A program made the position numbers and the translations under genes. DNA of 37,301 nt, taken from contig KE159527.1 in assembly GCA_000403215.2 (NCBI GenBank), positions 542,405-579,705 on the forward strand. The letters are read 5' to 3'. The notes under the pieces are model-generated. The model made no database searches. It was not told the origin of the DNA and was given only the letters and a program-made list of their open reading frames with translations. Positions 1-7,659 of the stretch are shown in pieces; the stretch's first letter is position 1; each line of letters begins with the position of its first letter. This stretch comes from Lachnospiraceae bacterium A4 (lineage in GTDB: Bacteria; Bacillota; Clostridia; Lachnospirales; Lachnospiraceae).

Positions 1-95
1 TAGAGATAATAGGTATCCCCTTTCTTTTTCACTGTAGTTCCCCGTGTCCGCTGCTCCTGCACCCAATCCGGGTATCTTTTTTCTGCTGCTGTCAT
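1..95 (-). CDS. Transposase-like protein, N-terminal fragment (runs off the window)
   Basis: The frame opens with ATG at 95-93, seven bases after a good ribosome binding site (AGGAGG, complement of 101-106), and continues off the left edge, so only 31 codons are visible. The peptide begins MTAAEKRYPDWVQEQRTRGT and then KKKGDTYYL. A short basic start with YPDWVQ and a KGxxYYLY-like stretch resembles the N-termini of DDE transposases common in Lachnospiraceae, but this is recalled similarity only. No catalytic residue is in view. It may equally be a conserved protein of unknown function. The gene has its own promoter-like region with a palindrome at 112-132. Confidence 0.5.
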   Translation of the reverse strand, partial: MTAAEKRYPDWVQEQRTRGTTVKKKGDTYYL

Positions 96-111
96 AATAT
101 CCTCCTTTCTA

Positions 112-132
112 TATAGGTAGCATATACCTATA
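112..132. promoter_or_regulatory. Operator-like palindrome upstream of the partial gene
   Basis: TATAGGTA (112-119) and TACCTATA (125-132) are perfect 8-bp inverted arms around five bases. On the minus strand they lie between TATAAT-like boxes (near 133-150) and the ribosome binding site of the partial gene. The placement fits a repressor operator, but no regulator is identified. Confidence 0.35.
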
Positions 133-160
133 TTATATAAATATTATACCTCTACAGGGC

Positions 161-208
161 GAAAAAGTCGAGGGATATGGAAAATATGTATAGCTTCCAT
201 ATCCCTCG
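161..208 (-). terminator. Rho-independent terminator after the YlmC/YmxH gene
   Basis: A perfect 14-bp stem (169-182 pairing with 195-208, loop 183-194) is followed on the minus strand by a run of five T (complement of 162-166). It lies about 55 bp beyond the stop of the 263-493 gene and faces the right way to end that transcript. Confidence 0.8.
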
Positions 209-262
209 TAAAAATGCCGTGTCTATTAGTTTCAATTATTCTTCGTGAAACAACCCTGGCCT

Positions 263-493
263 TTATATATCCACTAAAATAAGGTCTGGACCAATCTGGC
301 GGATACAATTATATGGAATGGCGATCACCGAATCGTCGGTGAGCATCGACCAGAAGCCCTTACAGCCGGGAACAATGATTTTGCAGATACAGCCTTTGCA
401 CTCATCAATCTCCAAGTCGCATACATGTCCAAGCCTTCTACAGTCTTTGATACAAATGACTTCTTTTTTTCTCAGTTCCTTGTAGCTCACCAT
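263..493 (-). CDS. YlmC/YmxH family PRC-barrel-type sporulation protein
   Basis: A 76-residue protein that begins MVSYKELRKKEVI and contains GHVCDLEID, followed by a small beta-rich module ending in IRQIGPDLILVDI. Size and pattern match the YlmC/YmxH family, single PRC-barrel-like domains widespread in spore-forming Firmicutes whose biochemical role is unclear. A cluster of cysteines (CKGCICK near residues 33-39, GC at 43-44) could bind metal; that is inference. It lies 69 bp after the GH3 gene on the same strand and ends at a strong terminator. Its ribosome binding site falls inside an inverted repeat with the sequence just after the GH3 stop, so expression may depend on leader folding. Confidence 0.8.
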   Translation of the reverse strand: MVSYKELRKKEVICIKDCRRLGHVCDLEIDECKGCICKIIVPGCKGFWSMLTDDSVIAIPYNCIRQIGPDLILVDI

Positions 494-496
494 AAA

Positions 497-561
497 AAGT
501 TCCCCCTATACAGCAAGGTGCGTTTCTCTATCATATGCATCCTGACCGCATAGGGGAACTT
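497..561 (-). promoter_or_regulatory. Long-range inverted repeat burying the YlmC/YmxH ribosome binding site
   Basis: On the minus strand AAGTTCCCCTAT (561-550) can pair with ATAGGGGGAACTT (509-497), with one bulged G and a loop of about 40 nt. The right arm contains the AGGGGG ribosome binding site of the 263-493 gene, and T residues follow directly before its ATG. It could act as a terminator for the GH3 transcript or mask the start site. Confidence 0.4.
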
Positions 562-562
562 G

Positions 563-2752
563 TCAATTTTTTAATTCAATTTCCGTGATGTCGACGATTT
601 CCTCCGCATTTTTGGCAAGCATCAGCATATAGCTGCCTGCGTCTGCCCTAAATTGATGTGAGGCCTCATCATAGTACGTAAATGCCTCCCGCTCAAGCAT
701 CATTGAGATTTCCCGCGTCTCCCCGGCTTCAAGATAGATTTTTTCAAATGCCTTCAGCTCCTTGGCTGCTTTCTTAACCTTTGGATATTTATCTGCGACA
801 TAAATCTGTGCAACCGCCGCACCAGCACGAGAGCCTATATTCGATATGTCAAAGCTTACCTTCACCGCCTTGCTCTCTACAGTGTCCTCCACAACCTCTG
901 CACGAATCCCCGTCATCACAAAATCCGTATAGGACAGACCATACCCAAACGGAAAAGCGACTGGCACATCATACGTATCATAATAACGGTATCCCACAAA
1001 AATATCCTCATTGTAGTGCACTTTGTCACCGCCCGGAAATTCGCCCAGAACCACTGCCGGACAGTCCTTTTCGCTGATTGGAAATGTCTCCGGCAGATGC
1101 CCGGACGGATTCACATCACCAAAAATCACTTCCGCGAGCGCCATGCCGCCCTCCATGCCCGCATACCAGCTATAGATCAGGGACGGCGCATCGTCAAGCC
1201 ATGCGCTCATGTCCACAGGAGAACCTGCCACAAGCGTCACTACCGTGTCTGGTCTTACTTTCAAGAGCTCAGAAATCAGCCGGTCCTGATCATATGGCAG
1301 CTTCATGTCTGCTCTGTCCTGCCCCTCCGTGTCATAGTCATGGGTCAGCCCGCCCACAAAGACGACTGCGTCGGCATCCTTTGCCGCCTCAAGCGCTTCC
1401 CGCATGTATTTTTCGTTCATTTCCAGCCGGTACTGCTTCTGTTCTGGCGAAACCTCAATTGCCACTGGTGCCGGTGATTCTACAATGTCCTGATTCAGAC
1501 TGTCCGCCTGCCCATTTTCGCTGTCTGCTGCGCTTGCCCAGATATTGCCGTTATCTTCATTGAAATATCCCGGTTTATATACGACTTCCGTATTGCCGCC
1601 CAGAAGCATCTGAATCCCCATAAGCGGTGTGATCTCATACAATGCCTTGATTTCAGCGCTTCCGCCGCCCGATGCATGCGGTCTGTTGGCATTCTCTCCA
1701 ACCACAAGCAGTTTCCTGATGCGCTTCCTGTCCAGCGGCAGTATGTTTTTATCATTCTTTAACAAAACAATCGATTCCCGCGCTGTCTGGCGCAGTGATG
1801 CCTTGTCGGCATAGTCATTGTAACCGCCCGCACTGCGTTCTCCATCAAGCATATGCAGTGCATTCATCACGTTCAAAATATGGCGGACCTTCTCGTCAAT
1901 CCTGGCAAGCGCTGTCTTCTTGTCCACTTCCCCGCGCTCGATGAGATCAATTAATGGCTGTGCCATATAATACTGGTCAAAATCATTGGTGACGGACATC
2001 TCTATGTCAAGCCCGCTCATCAAGGCTTCCTTTGTGTCATGGACACCGCCCCAGTCCGACACAATGATGCCCTCATAGCCCCATTCTCCCCGCAGAATTT
2101 CATTGAACAGAACATCATGATGGCAGCAGTGTGTTCCGCGCAGCTTATTGTAGGCACCCATGATTCCTTTTGCCTTGCCCCTTTTTACCGCTGCCTCAAA
2201 GCCCGGCAGATAAATCTCCCTGAGCGCCCGCTCGCTGACCTCCACGTCTACGTCCAGACGCCGTGTCTCCTGATTGTTCACCGCAAAGTGCTTCACGCAC
2301 GACGACACGTCATTCTCCTCAATTCCCTGTACCAGCGGAACAACAAGCTCCGAGACAAGATAGGGGTCCTCGCCCATGTACTCAAAACTCCGCCCGCACA
2401 GCGGTGAGCGCATAATATTGATTCCCGGCGCCAGTATCATATCTTTGCCGCGTCCCCTTGCCTCCTTGCCAAGCAGCTTTCCAGTGGAATGTGCAAGCGC
2501 TCGGTTCCAAGTTGCCGCAAGCGCAGTATTGCAGGGCAGATAAGATACATAATCGTAACTGAGTCCTACTTCTTTCCATGAGTCATTGCCAAAATCCTTC
2601 CGCACCCCCCGCGGACCATCTGAGGTTATAAACGGCGGAATACCAAGCCGCTCGACACCTTTGGTCGCAAATAAGCCATTTCCGTGAATCAGATCTACTT
2701 TTTCCTGCAAGGTAAGCTGTGAAATCAGCTTCTCAATTTTTTCTTTTATCAT
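563..2752 (-). CDS. Glycoside hydrolase family 3 beta-glucosidase
   Basis: A 729-residue cytoplasmic enzyme (no signal peptide) expected to release terminal beta-D-glucose or a related sugar from oligosaccharides. The N-terminal (beta/alpha)8 domain shows SDGPRGVR (about 44-51), KHFAVNNQE (about 164-172) and the family nucleophile motif SDWGG, with Asp233 as likely nucleophile. The second alpha/beta domain begins near residue 330 (ESIVLLKN) and contains GGLTHDYDTEGQDR. A C-terminal fibronectin-III-like domain follows (about 640-710; RYYDTYDVPVAFPFGYGLSY lies just before it). No PA14 insert is present. Its ATG overlaps the lgt stop (ATGA), so the two are translationally coupled even though their functions are unrelated. 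The exact substrate cannot be read from sequence. Confidence 0.93.
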   Translation of the reverse strand: MIKEKIEKLISQLTLQEKVDLIHGNGLFATKGVERLGIPPFITSDGPRGVRKDFGNDSWKEVGLSYDYVSYLPCNTALAATWNRALAHSTGKLLGKEARGRGKDMILAPGINIMRSPLCGRSFEYMGEDPYLVSELVVPLVQGIEENDVSSCVKHFAVNNQETRRLDVDVEVSERALREIYLPGFEAAVKRGKAKGIMGAYNKLRGTHCCHHDVLFNEILRGEWGYEGIIVSDWGGVHDTKEALMSGLDIEMSVTNDFDQYYMAQPLIDLIERGEVDKKTALARIDEKVRHILNVMNALHMLDGERSAGGYNDYADKASLRQTARESIVLLKNDKNILPLDRKRIRKLLVVGENANRPHASGGGSAEIKALYEITPLMGIQMLLGGNTEVVYKPGYFNEDNGNIWASAADSENGQADSLNQDIVESPAPVAIEVSPEQKQYRLEMNEKYMREALEAAKDADAVVFVGGLTHDYDTEGQDRADMKLPYDQDRLISELLKVRPDTVVTLVAGSPVDMSAWLDDAPSLIYSWYAGMEGGMALAEVIFGDVNPSGHLPETFPISEKDCPAVVLGEFPGGDKVHYNEDIFVGYRYYDTYDVPVAFPFGYGLSYTDFVMTGIRAEVVEDTVESKAVKVSFDISNIGSRAGAAVAQIYVADKYPKVKKAAKELKAFEKIYLEAGETREISMMLEREAFTYYDEASHQFRADAGSYMLMLAKNAEEIVDITEIELKN

Positions 2753-3630
2753 CTGCTTTTACCCCCCTTTAACCGAATCCTCAGTACGATATCCATAACA
2801 ACCGAAAAGATGAACAGCAGCAAGCCCAAAAGCTGTGACACGGCGATCTGTGTTCCCGGGATCAATAGTCTGTCTGTGCGGATTCCTTCGATGATAAAAC
2901 GTCCGATGCCATAGCCGCCAAGGTAAAACAGGCACATCTGTCCATGAAATTTTTTGCGTTTGTGATATACGAGCATAATTGTCAGAATCGCCAGATTCCA
3001 GACACCCTCGTACAGGAAAGTCGGATGCACCTGAATAAAATTGACATCTCCCATAAGCGCCATGCCGTCAAGCTGTGATTTTGTGATATCTCCGGGACGC
3101 ACTGCGTCAACAGGCAGTCTCATGGCAAACAGCGTATCGGTATACCCGCCAAAGACTTCCCGGTTAAAAAAATTTCCCCAGCGCCCGACAATCTGTCCTA
3201 AAATAAGTCCGTACACACCGCAGTCGCCGATCTGATACGGTGAGAGCTTCTTGATCTTAGCGTAGACAAAAAGCGTGATAAATGCGGCAATCACTGCCCC
3301 ATAAATGGCAAGCCCGCCCCTTCTTAGATTGAAAATGCTCAGCAGGTCCTTTTTGTAGAGGTCCCAAGAAAAGACCACATAGTAAATCCGCGCCCCGATA
3401 ATCGAAAAAATCACCGCATAGATGCCAAAATCCCAGATAATATCGGTATCCATCTCCTCTGCTTTTGCCATTCGCTCCGCCATCAGCACGCCAAGTATGA
3501 CGCCGATGCCGATTATCATGCCGTAAAATGTAATCTGGAAACCAAAGATGGAAAAGCTTTTCGGCAGATTTTCCAGATAGATTCCAAGATGTGGAAAGGC
3601 GATATCATTTACTCCCATTGTATCAGGCAT
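2749..3630 (-). CDS. lgt: Prolipoprotein diacylglyceryl transferase
   Basis: Lgt transfers diacylglycerol from phosphatidylglycerol to the lipobox cysteine of prelipoproteins, the first step of lipoprotein maturation in the membrane. The 293-residue protein has about seven hydrophobic segments. It carries the signature GRWGNFFNRE (149-158), as well as HPTFLYE and EGIRTDR, which hold conserved catalytic or substrate residues of the family. The ATG at 3630 has GAGG about nine bases upstream. ATG codon 5 is an alternative start but lacks better support. The gene lies 25 bp after ychF and overlaps the GH3 start by 4 bp. One client lipoprotein in this window is the substrate-binding protein at 25594-26907. 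Confidence 0.97.
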   Translation of the reverse strand: MPDTMGVNDIAFPHLGIYLENLPKSFSIFGFQITFYGMIIGIGVILGVLMAERMAKAEEMDTDIIWDFGIYAVIFSIIGARIYYVVFSWDLYKKDLLSIFNLRRGGLAIYGAVIAAFITLFVYAKIKKLSPYQIGDCGVYGLILGQIVGRWGNFFNREVFGGYTDTLFAMRLPVDAVRPGDITKSQLDGMALMGDVNFIQVHPTFLYEGVWNLAILTIMLVYHKRKKFHGQMCLFYLGGYGIGRFIIEGIRTDRLLIPGTQIAVSQLLGLLLFIFSVVMDIVLRIRLKGGKSR

Positions 3631-3655
3631 ATCTTTTTACCTCACTGAATTATTT

Positions 3656-4753
3656 TTATACATTAAAACGGAACAAGATCACATCTCCATCCTTCACAAC
3701 ATACTCCTTGCCCTCCAGACCGACAAGCCCTTTGTCCCGCGCCGCCGCAAGAGAGCCGTTCTCCAGCAAATCCTTGTAATTTACAACCTCTGCCCGGATA
3801 AAGCCGCGCTCAAAGTCTGTGTGAATCTTGCCTGCCGCCTGCGGTGCCTTGGTGCCGACTTTAATCGTCCATGCACGGCATTCATCCTCGCCTGCCGTGA
3901 GAAAGCTGATCAGTCCTAACAGCCTGTAGCTTGCCGCGATCAGCTTGTCAAGCCCGGACTCCTTTAATCCCAAATCTTCGAGGAACATAGACTTCTCATC
4001 CTCGTCAAGCTCTGCGATCTCCTGTTCGATTTGCGCGCAGATCACAAAGACTTCAAAACCTTCCTCCGCCGCATACGCGCGGACTGCCTTCACGCCCTCG
4101 TTGTCTGCACCGTCATTTGCTAAATCTTCCTCCGCCACGTTTGCGGCAAAGATCACCGGTTTATCTGTTAATAAATTATACCCAGTTCTCCACAAAACTT
4201 CCTCGTCATCTTCCGTCACAAAGCTCTTTGCCATCCTGCCTTCTTCTAAGTGTGCCTTGATGCGCTCTGCAAGCGCAAGCTCCTTCGCCTGTGTCTTATC
4301 ATTTTTCGCACCTCTGGACACTTTTGCAATCCGTCTCTCGAGAATTTCAATATCAGAAAAAATAAGCTCTAAATTGATCGTCTCGATGTCCCGCAGCGGG
4401 TTGATGCTTCCGTCTACATGCACGATATTTGAGTCCTCAAAGCATCTCACTACATGCACGATCGCATCGACCTCACGGATATTGGCAAGGAACTGGTTGC
4501 CAAGTCCCTCTCCCTTTGACGCGCCCTTGACCAGCCCTGCGATATCGACAAACTCTATCACAGCGGGCGTCACTTTTTTCGTGTGGTACAGCTCACCCAA
4601 AAGCCGGATCCGCTCATCCGGCACTGTCACCACGCCCACATTTGGGTCTATCGTACAAAATGGATAGTTTGCCGACTCTGCACCAGCCTTTGTCAGCGAA
4701 TTGAACAATGTACTTTTTCCTACATTCGGAAGTCCGACGATTCCCAGTTTCAT
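3656..4753 (-). CDS. ychF: Ribosome-associated ATPase YchF (Obg-like)
   Basis: A 365-residue P-loop protein of the TRAFAC/Obg class that prefers ATP and binds ribosomes; it has been linked to oxidative-stress control. G1 is GLPNVGKS (7-14), followed by NYPFCTIDPNVG, the typical YchF switch I, and DIAGLVKGASKGEG for G3. A helical coiled-coil insertion (about 125-200) follows, and a TGS domain closes the protein (DKGLVGLEGKEYVVKDGDVI). The length matches the family (about 363). It is transcribed toward lgt. Its leader is long, about 190 nt from a good -10 box at 4947-4952, and holds a perfect 13-bp hairpin just before the gene. Confidence 0.97.
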   Translation of the reverse strand: MKLGIVGLPNVGKSTLFNSLTKAGAESANYPFCTIDPNVGVVTVPDERIRLLGELYHTKKVTPAVIEFVDIAGLVKGASKGEGLGNQFLANIREVDAIVHVVRCFEDSNIVHVDGSINPLRDIETINLELIFSDIEILERRIAKVSRGAKNDKTQAKELALAERIKAHLEEGRMAKSFVTEDDEEVLWRTGYNLLTDKPVIFAANVAEEDLANDGADNEGVKAVRAYAAEEGFEVFVICAQIEQEIAELDEDEKSMFLEDLGLKESGLDKLIAASYRLLGLISFLTAGEDECRAWTIKVGTKAPQAAGKIHTDFERGFIRAEVVNYKDLLENGSLAAARDKGLVGLEGKEYVVKDGDVILFRFNV

Positions 4754-4770
4754 ATCTTGTTATACCTGCC

Positions 4771-4799
4771 CAGAAAACCTTGATTTTCAAGGTTTTCTG
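4771..4799 (-). promoter_or_regulatory. Perfect 13-bp hairpin in the ychF leader
   Basis: CAGAAAACCTTGA (4771-4783) and its complement (4787-4799) are separated by only three T. The hairpin lies 18 bases before the ychF start. No U-run follows on the minus strand, so it is not a standard terminator for either direction. A role in mRNA stability or translation control is possible. Confidence 0.4.
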
Positions 4800-4946
4800 C
4801 CTTTCTCTATATTTTTACTACACATTTTTCAAGGCATGTTCGACGCTTTTGGCCGCTTTGACCTTTTTATCCTCGGTCATATTCATGTCAGACCAAATCA
4901 ACTCCTTTCTGCTGTATGCCGCAAAAAGAGTCCAATACAAGCTAAT

Positions 4947-4955
4947 ATTATATCA
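4947..4955 (-). promoter_or_regulatory. Extended -10 promoter element for ychF
   Basis: The minus strand reads TGATATAAT, an extended -10 (TGN TATAAT) that needs no strong -35; the -35 position holds only a weak match. The transcript would start near 4940. Confidence 0.5.
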
Positions 4956-5029
4956 TACCACCTGGCATTTTGGAATAATCAAATTGAATTTTCTGCTTAT
5001 TTTCTGCAAAATTAAGCAGAAAATAGTGC

Positions 5030-5075
5030 ATAAAAAAAGTGTAAAGCCTTTATCATATCATAAGACCTTACACCC
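5030..5075 (-). terminator. Rho-independent terminator after the DUF4179 gene
   Basis: On the minus strand GTGTAAGGTCTT pairs with AAGGCTTTACAC through 12 pairs including two G-U, with a loop of about 11 nt, and a run of seven T follows. It lies about 50 bp after the stop at 5125. Confidence 0.75.
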
Positions 5076-5124
5076 TTTTGGTTCGTGGTTACTGTTTCAT
5101 TGTTATTCTTTAATTCTGTCAAGC

Positions 5125-6291
5125 TTATTTTGAGATCGGTATCTCAATATTGTCTTGATCATACGAAGTCTGAACGATAAGCGCAGCCACCTCATCAACA
5201 TCAAGAACACGGTCATAACCAGCTATGTGATAGGCATTCTTCTTACTATTATCGGTGTATCCAAACCTGCCGCCATCGGTTAAGTATGGCAGTCTTGTCC
5301 CATCTTTTAGTACCACTCCCTGTACTGAAGGAATGCCATGCTCATCTTCACTTTCAACAGGTGCCGTACCGACCGAATAATTCACCCTCATAGAAATAGG
5401 AGAAATACTGATATGATCTATCGTAAATTCTGTTCCTTCCACTTTCTTGCCCACCTGAATCGTTTGAGATGAACTCACATCTGGAAGCGTTATGTCGAAA
5501 TTCCAGTTTCCTTCCAATACCGGCGTAAACGCTGCTTTGGAAAGTGTTCCCAGATTTTTAAAACCGACATGGATTGTCTTACCAAGGAATGAATCGTTCT
5601 CATTCGCAACATTTGCCCGAATAATATACTCCATATTTCCATCGCTGTCCGTATAATGGCAGATCGTACTTCCATCTTCGTAACTCGCTATCGCAGATCC
5701 ATCTTCATACACTGGCATACCGTTTTCATCAGGAATAATACCATTATACATGGTTCCAGACATATTTACCCATGCGTCCTCAGCCTCCGGGTTCTCTCCC
5801 TGATAGATCGTTATTGTGTCAAATCCCGGTTCCTCCCTCTCTGCCACCGCATAACCCGAAATACGAAACGACATGTATGCAAATCTCTCGTCCACAACAA
5901 CCGTATCCGGCTCGATCGTGACACCGTGATCTGTCACAGCAAGGGATACATTCTCTGTTTCTTCACGGTACACTTTTGCGATATTCTTTTCTGTAAGTTC
6001 CTGCTGCTGTTCATCGGATGCCTGAATATTTCCATTCATGCCTCGTCCCCAATAATGGTGAATGGCGGCAGCGGCACTGATGCCGCTAACTGCTACGATG
6101 CAGACACCCACGATGGCAGCAGCCTGTGTTTTAAAGGATTTCTTACTTTTTGTATTTAATTTTTTCATAGAACCCGTCTCCTTCTGATGAATCATTTCAA
6201 AGGCTTGATTTGTTTTTTTCAACACAATTTCGGACAATTCAATTTCTTCAAAAAATACGTTTTTCTTATTTGACATTTTCTTATTTGACAT
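5125..6291 (-). CDS. DUF4179 membrane protein, probable anti-sigma factor
   Basis: A 388-residue single-pass membrane protein. An N-terminal cytoplasmic part of about 50 residues is rich in Lys and Glu, a membrane helix follows (about 53-75, AAAIVGVCIVAVSGISAAA), and a long beta-rich extracellular region of the DUF4179 type makes up the rest. Its gene overlaps the end of an ECF sigma gene by 11 bp, the standard sigma/anti-sigma arrangement, so the N-terminal part probably holds the sigma factor and the outer part senses envelope signals (inference). The start at 6291 has AGGAGG six bases upstream. The first 15 bases are an exact tandem duplication, giving MSNKKMSNKK, so a second in-frame ATG lies five codons later. 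A terminator follows. Confidence 0.8.
   Translation of the reverse strand: MSNKKMSNKKNVFFEEIELSEIVLKKTNQAFEMIHQKETGSMKKLNTKSKKSFKTQAAAIVGVCIVAVSGISAAAAIHHYWGRGMNGNIQASDEQQQELTEKNIAKVYREETENVSLAVTDHGVTIEPDTVVVDERFAYMSFRISGYAVAEREEPGFDTITIYQGENPEAEDAWVNMSGTMYNGIIPDENGMPVYEDGSAIASYEDGSTICHYTDSDGNMEYIIRANVANENDSFLGKTIHVGFKNLGTLSKAAFTPVLEGNWNFDITLPDVSSSQTIQVGKKVEGTEFTIDHISISPISMRVNYSVGTAPVESEDEHGIPSVQGVVLKDGTRLPYLTDGGRFGYTDNSKKNAYHIAGYDRVLDVDEVAALIVQTSYDQDNIEIPISK
6262..6291 (-). repeat. Exact 15-bp tandem duplication covering the start codon
   Basis: ATGTCAAATAAGAAA occurs twice in a row (6277-6291 and 6262-6276 on the minus strand). The sigma factor stop codon TAA lies inside the first copy, so only the DUF4179 frame reads through both. 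Confidence 0.95.
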
Positions 6292-6808
6292 TTTGATCCT
6301 CCTGACAATCGCGATAATATGCTTCCAGTTCTTTCCGTCCTCTTGAAACTCTTGTCTTGATGGTATTTAATGGTACTGACAATATTTCCGCAATTTCCCG
6401 CAGCTTAAATCCCTGACTATAGTACAATTCCATCGGAAGCCGATACCGTTCATCAATCGAGGCATACGCCTCCTTGAGCTCTACATTGTATTCATCGCAT
6501 TGTGACGGTTCTTCATATGCTTCTATCGTCTCGTAAACTGCATTCTGCCTAAGGATGTCATAGCAATGGTTTATAAGGATTCTTGTCATCCATGTCTTAA
6601 AGAACTCTGGTTTCCTCAGTGTCGCTAACTTCTCCCAACAAGTGAGAATTGTATCCTGAAGAGCATCTGCTGCATCTTCTTCATTCATCAGGATCGCAAT
6701 GGCAGTTCTATACATATCCTTCATATAAAACTGCATTAGTTCAATAAATGCGTCTTTATCGTGCCTCTGCGCCTTCTTTACATAACTCTTTGTTTCAATA
6801 CTTTTCAT
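6281..6808 (-). CDS. ECF-type RNA polymerase sigma factor
   Basis: A sigma-70 family protein of about 175 residues with only regions 2 and 4. Region 2 includes DAFIELMQFYMKDMYRTA and ADALQDTILTCWEKL (core binding and -10 recognition). Region 4 includes RYRLPMELYYSQGFKLREIA and VPLNTIKTRVSRGRKELE, the -35-binding helix-turn-helix. A TTG at 6811 is possible, but ATG at 6808 lies seven bases from AGGAG and is preferred. The gene is coupled to the downstream DUF4179 gene. A TGAAAC/CGTCTA promoter upstream is of the type used by ECF factors such as SigW, SigM and SigV, which suggests autoregulation. Its target set cannot be read from this window. Confidence 0.93.
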   Translation of the reverse strand: MKSIETKSYVKKAQRHDKDAFIELMQFYMKDMYRTAIAILMNEEDAADALQDTILTCWEKLATLRKPEFFKTWMTRILINHCYDILRQNAVYETIEAYEEPSQCDEYNVELKEAYASIDERYRLPMELYYSQGFKLREIAEILSVPLNTIKTRVSRGRKELEAYYRDCQEDQNVK

Positions 6809-6828
6809 CAACCTTCTCCTACGCGCGT

Positions 6829-6875
6829 ATGATTGTAAAACAAATGCAAACGTCCTTTATTCGTTTTACAATCAT
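6829..6875. repeat. 13-bp inverted repeat at the sigma gene transcription start
   Basis: ATGATTGTAAAAC (6829-6841) is perfectly complementary to 6863-6875, with 21 bases between. The upstream arm abuts the -10 box (6876-6881) and covers the expected transcription start; the other arm lies in the leader. It could be an operator or a leader hairpin. Confidence 0.6.
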
Positions 6876-6904
6876 TAGACGCCAGATTTTGTCTTTTGGT
6901 TTCA
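6876..6904 (-). promoter_or_regulatory. ECF-type promoter of the sigma/DUF4179 operon
   Basis: The minus strand has TGAAAC (6904-6899), a 17-bp spacer and CGTCTA (6881-6876), close to the ECF consensus TGAAAC-N16/17-CGTC. It lies about 70 bp before the sigma factor ATG. Confidence 0.75.
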
Positions 6905-6933
6905 AAATACTTGAAAATAGGTTATATTTCATA

Positions 6934-6992
6934 AAAAAGAAGTATTGGACTCTGCAATTCAATTATCAATTGCAAAGTCCAATACTTCTTTT
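6934..6992 (-). terminator. Rho-independent terminator of the murE-rpe operon
   Basis: A stem of about 25 bp with one mismatch (6934-6959 with 6968-6992) and a short loop is followed on the minus strand by six T. It lies just past the rpe stop and separates the housekeeping operon from the sigma operon. Confidence 0.9.
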
Positions 6993-7001
6993 CTCCATGC
7001 G

Positions 7002-7658
7002 CTACAGCGCTTCCATACGCTTTAAAAATTCTCTTACATTCTGCCCGATATCGCCTTTAAAGATCGCAGAGCCTGTGACGATCACATTTGCTCCGGCGTC
7101 GAGGTTCATCTCCAGATTGCCGAGCGTCACGCCGCCGTCAATTTCAAGCTTGACATCGGGATACCGCTGGTTGATGACAGTTCGCATCTTTTTGATTTTA
7201 TCAACACAGTCCATGATATAGCGCTGTCCGCCAAAACCAGGATGCACCGTCATAATCAGCACCATATCCACCAAATCCATGTAGGGAAGCACTGCCTCCA
7301 CAGGCGTCTCAGGATTGATGGCAAGTCCGGTCTTTTTGCCGAGCGCACGTATCTTTGAAAGCGTCTCCGGGATACAGCTGCACGCCTCCACATGAATCGT
7401 CACACCATCTGCACCCAGCCGAATCAATTCTTCAATATAGCGCTCTGGCTGCTCGACCATCATATGTACATCCATAAAAAGTTCTGATTTCTTCCGCACG
7501 CATTCAAGGACAGGCATTCCAAAGGATATGGAAGGCACAAACATTCCATCCATGACATCAATATGCAGATACGGCGCGCCTGCCTGCTCGACCAGTTCAA
7601 TCTGCTTTCCAAGTTCCCAAAAATCAGCCGCCAGTATTGAGGGACATAAATAATTCAT
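7002..7658 (-). CDS. rpe: Ribulose-phosphate 3-epimerase
   Basis: Rpe interconverts D-ribulose 5-phosphate and D-xylulose 5-phosphate in the pentose phosphate pathway, using a metal-dependent TIM barrel. The 218-residue protein shows PSILAADF (6-13), HIDVMDG (32-38, metal ligands), DVHMMVEQPE, MTVHPGFGGQ and EIDGGV, then a phosphate-binding end (GANVIVTGSAIF). The length matches the family. It is the last gene of the long operon, one base after the rsgA stop. In Bacillus a thiamin pyrophosphokinase gene often follows rpe; here a terminator does. Confidence 0.97.
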   Translation of the reverse strand: MNYLCPSILAADFWELGKQIELVEQAGAPYLHIDVMDGMFVPSISFGMPVLECVRKKSELFMDVHMMVEQPERYIEELIRLGADGVTIHVEACSCIPETLSKIRALGKKTGLAINPETPVEAVLPYMDLVDMVLIMTVHPGFGGQRYIMDCVDKIKKMRTVINQRYPDVKLEIDGGVTLGNLEMNLDAGANVIVTGSAIFKGDIGQNVREFLKRMEAL

Positions 7659-7659
7659 C

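Larger units (their letters stand above)
4754..5124. other. 371-bp intergenic stretch between the DUF4179 gene and ychF
   Basis: Read on the minus strand, this holds the DUF4179 terminator (about 5030-5075), a second 11-bp inverted repeat (4989-4999 with 5015-5025), the ychF promoter (extended -10, 4947-4955), a 23-codon candidate reading frame (MNMTEDKKVKAAKSV..., about 4810-4890) whose start is 15 bases from the nearest ribosome binding site, and the 13-bp hairpin at 4771-4799. No longer coding region with a convincing start is seen. Confidence 0.5.

Noticed and set aside
1016-1563. Overlapping plus-strand frames opposite the GH3 gene
   Set aside because: Composition is that of antisense frames in a GC-rich gene; no start signals.
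3945-4667. Plus-strand open frame of 240 codons
   Set aside because: It is antisense to ychF, is very rich in serine as expected from the complement of a codon-biased gene, has no ribosome binding site, and ychF is certain.
4771-4799. Terminator for DUF4179 transcript
   Set aside because: There is no U-run after the stem on the minus strand, and a better terminator lies at about 5030-5075.
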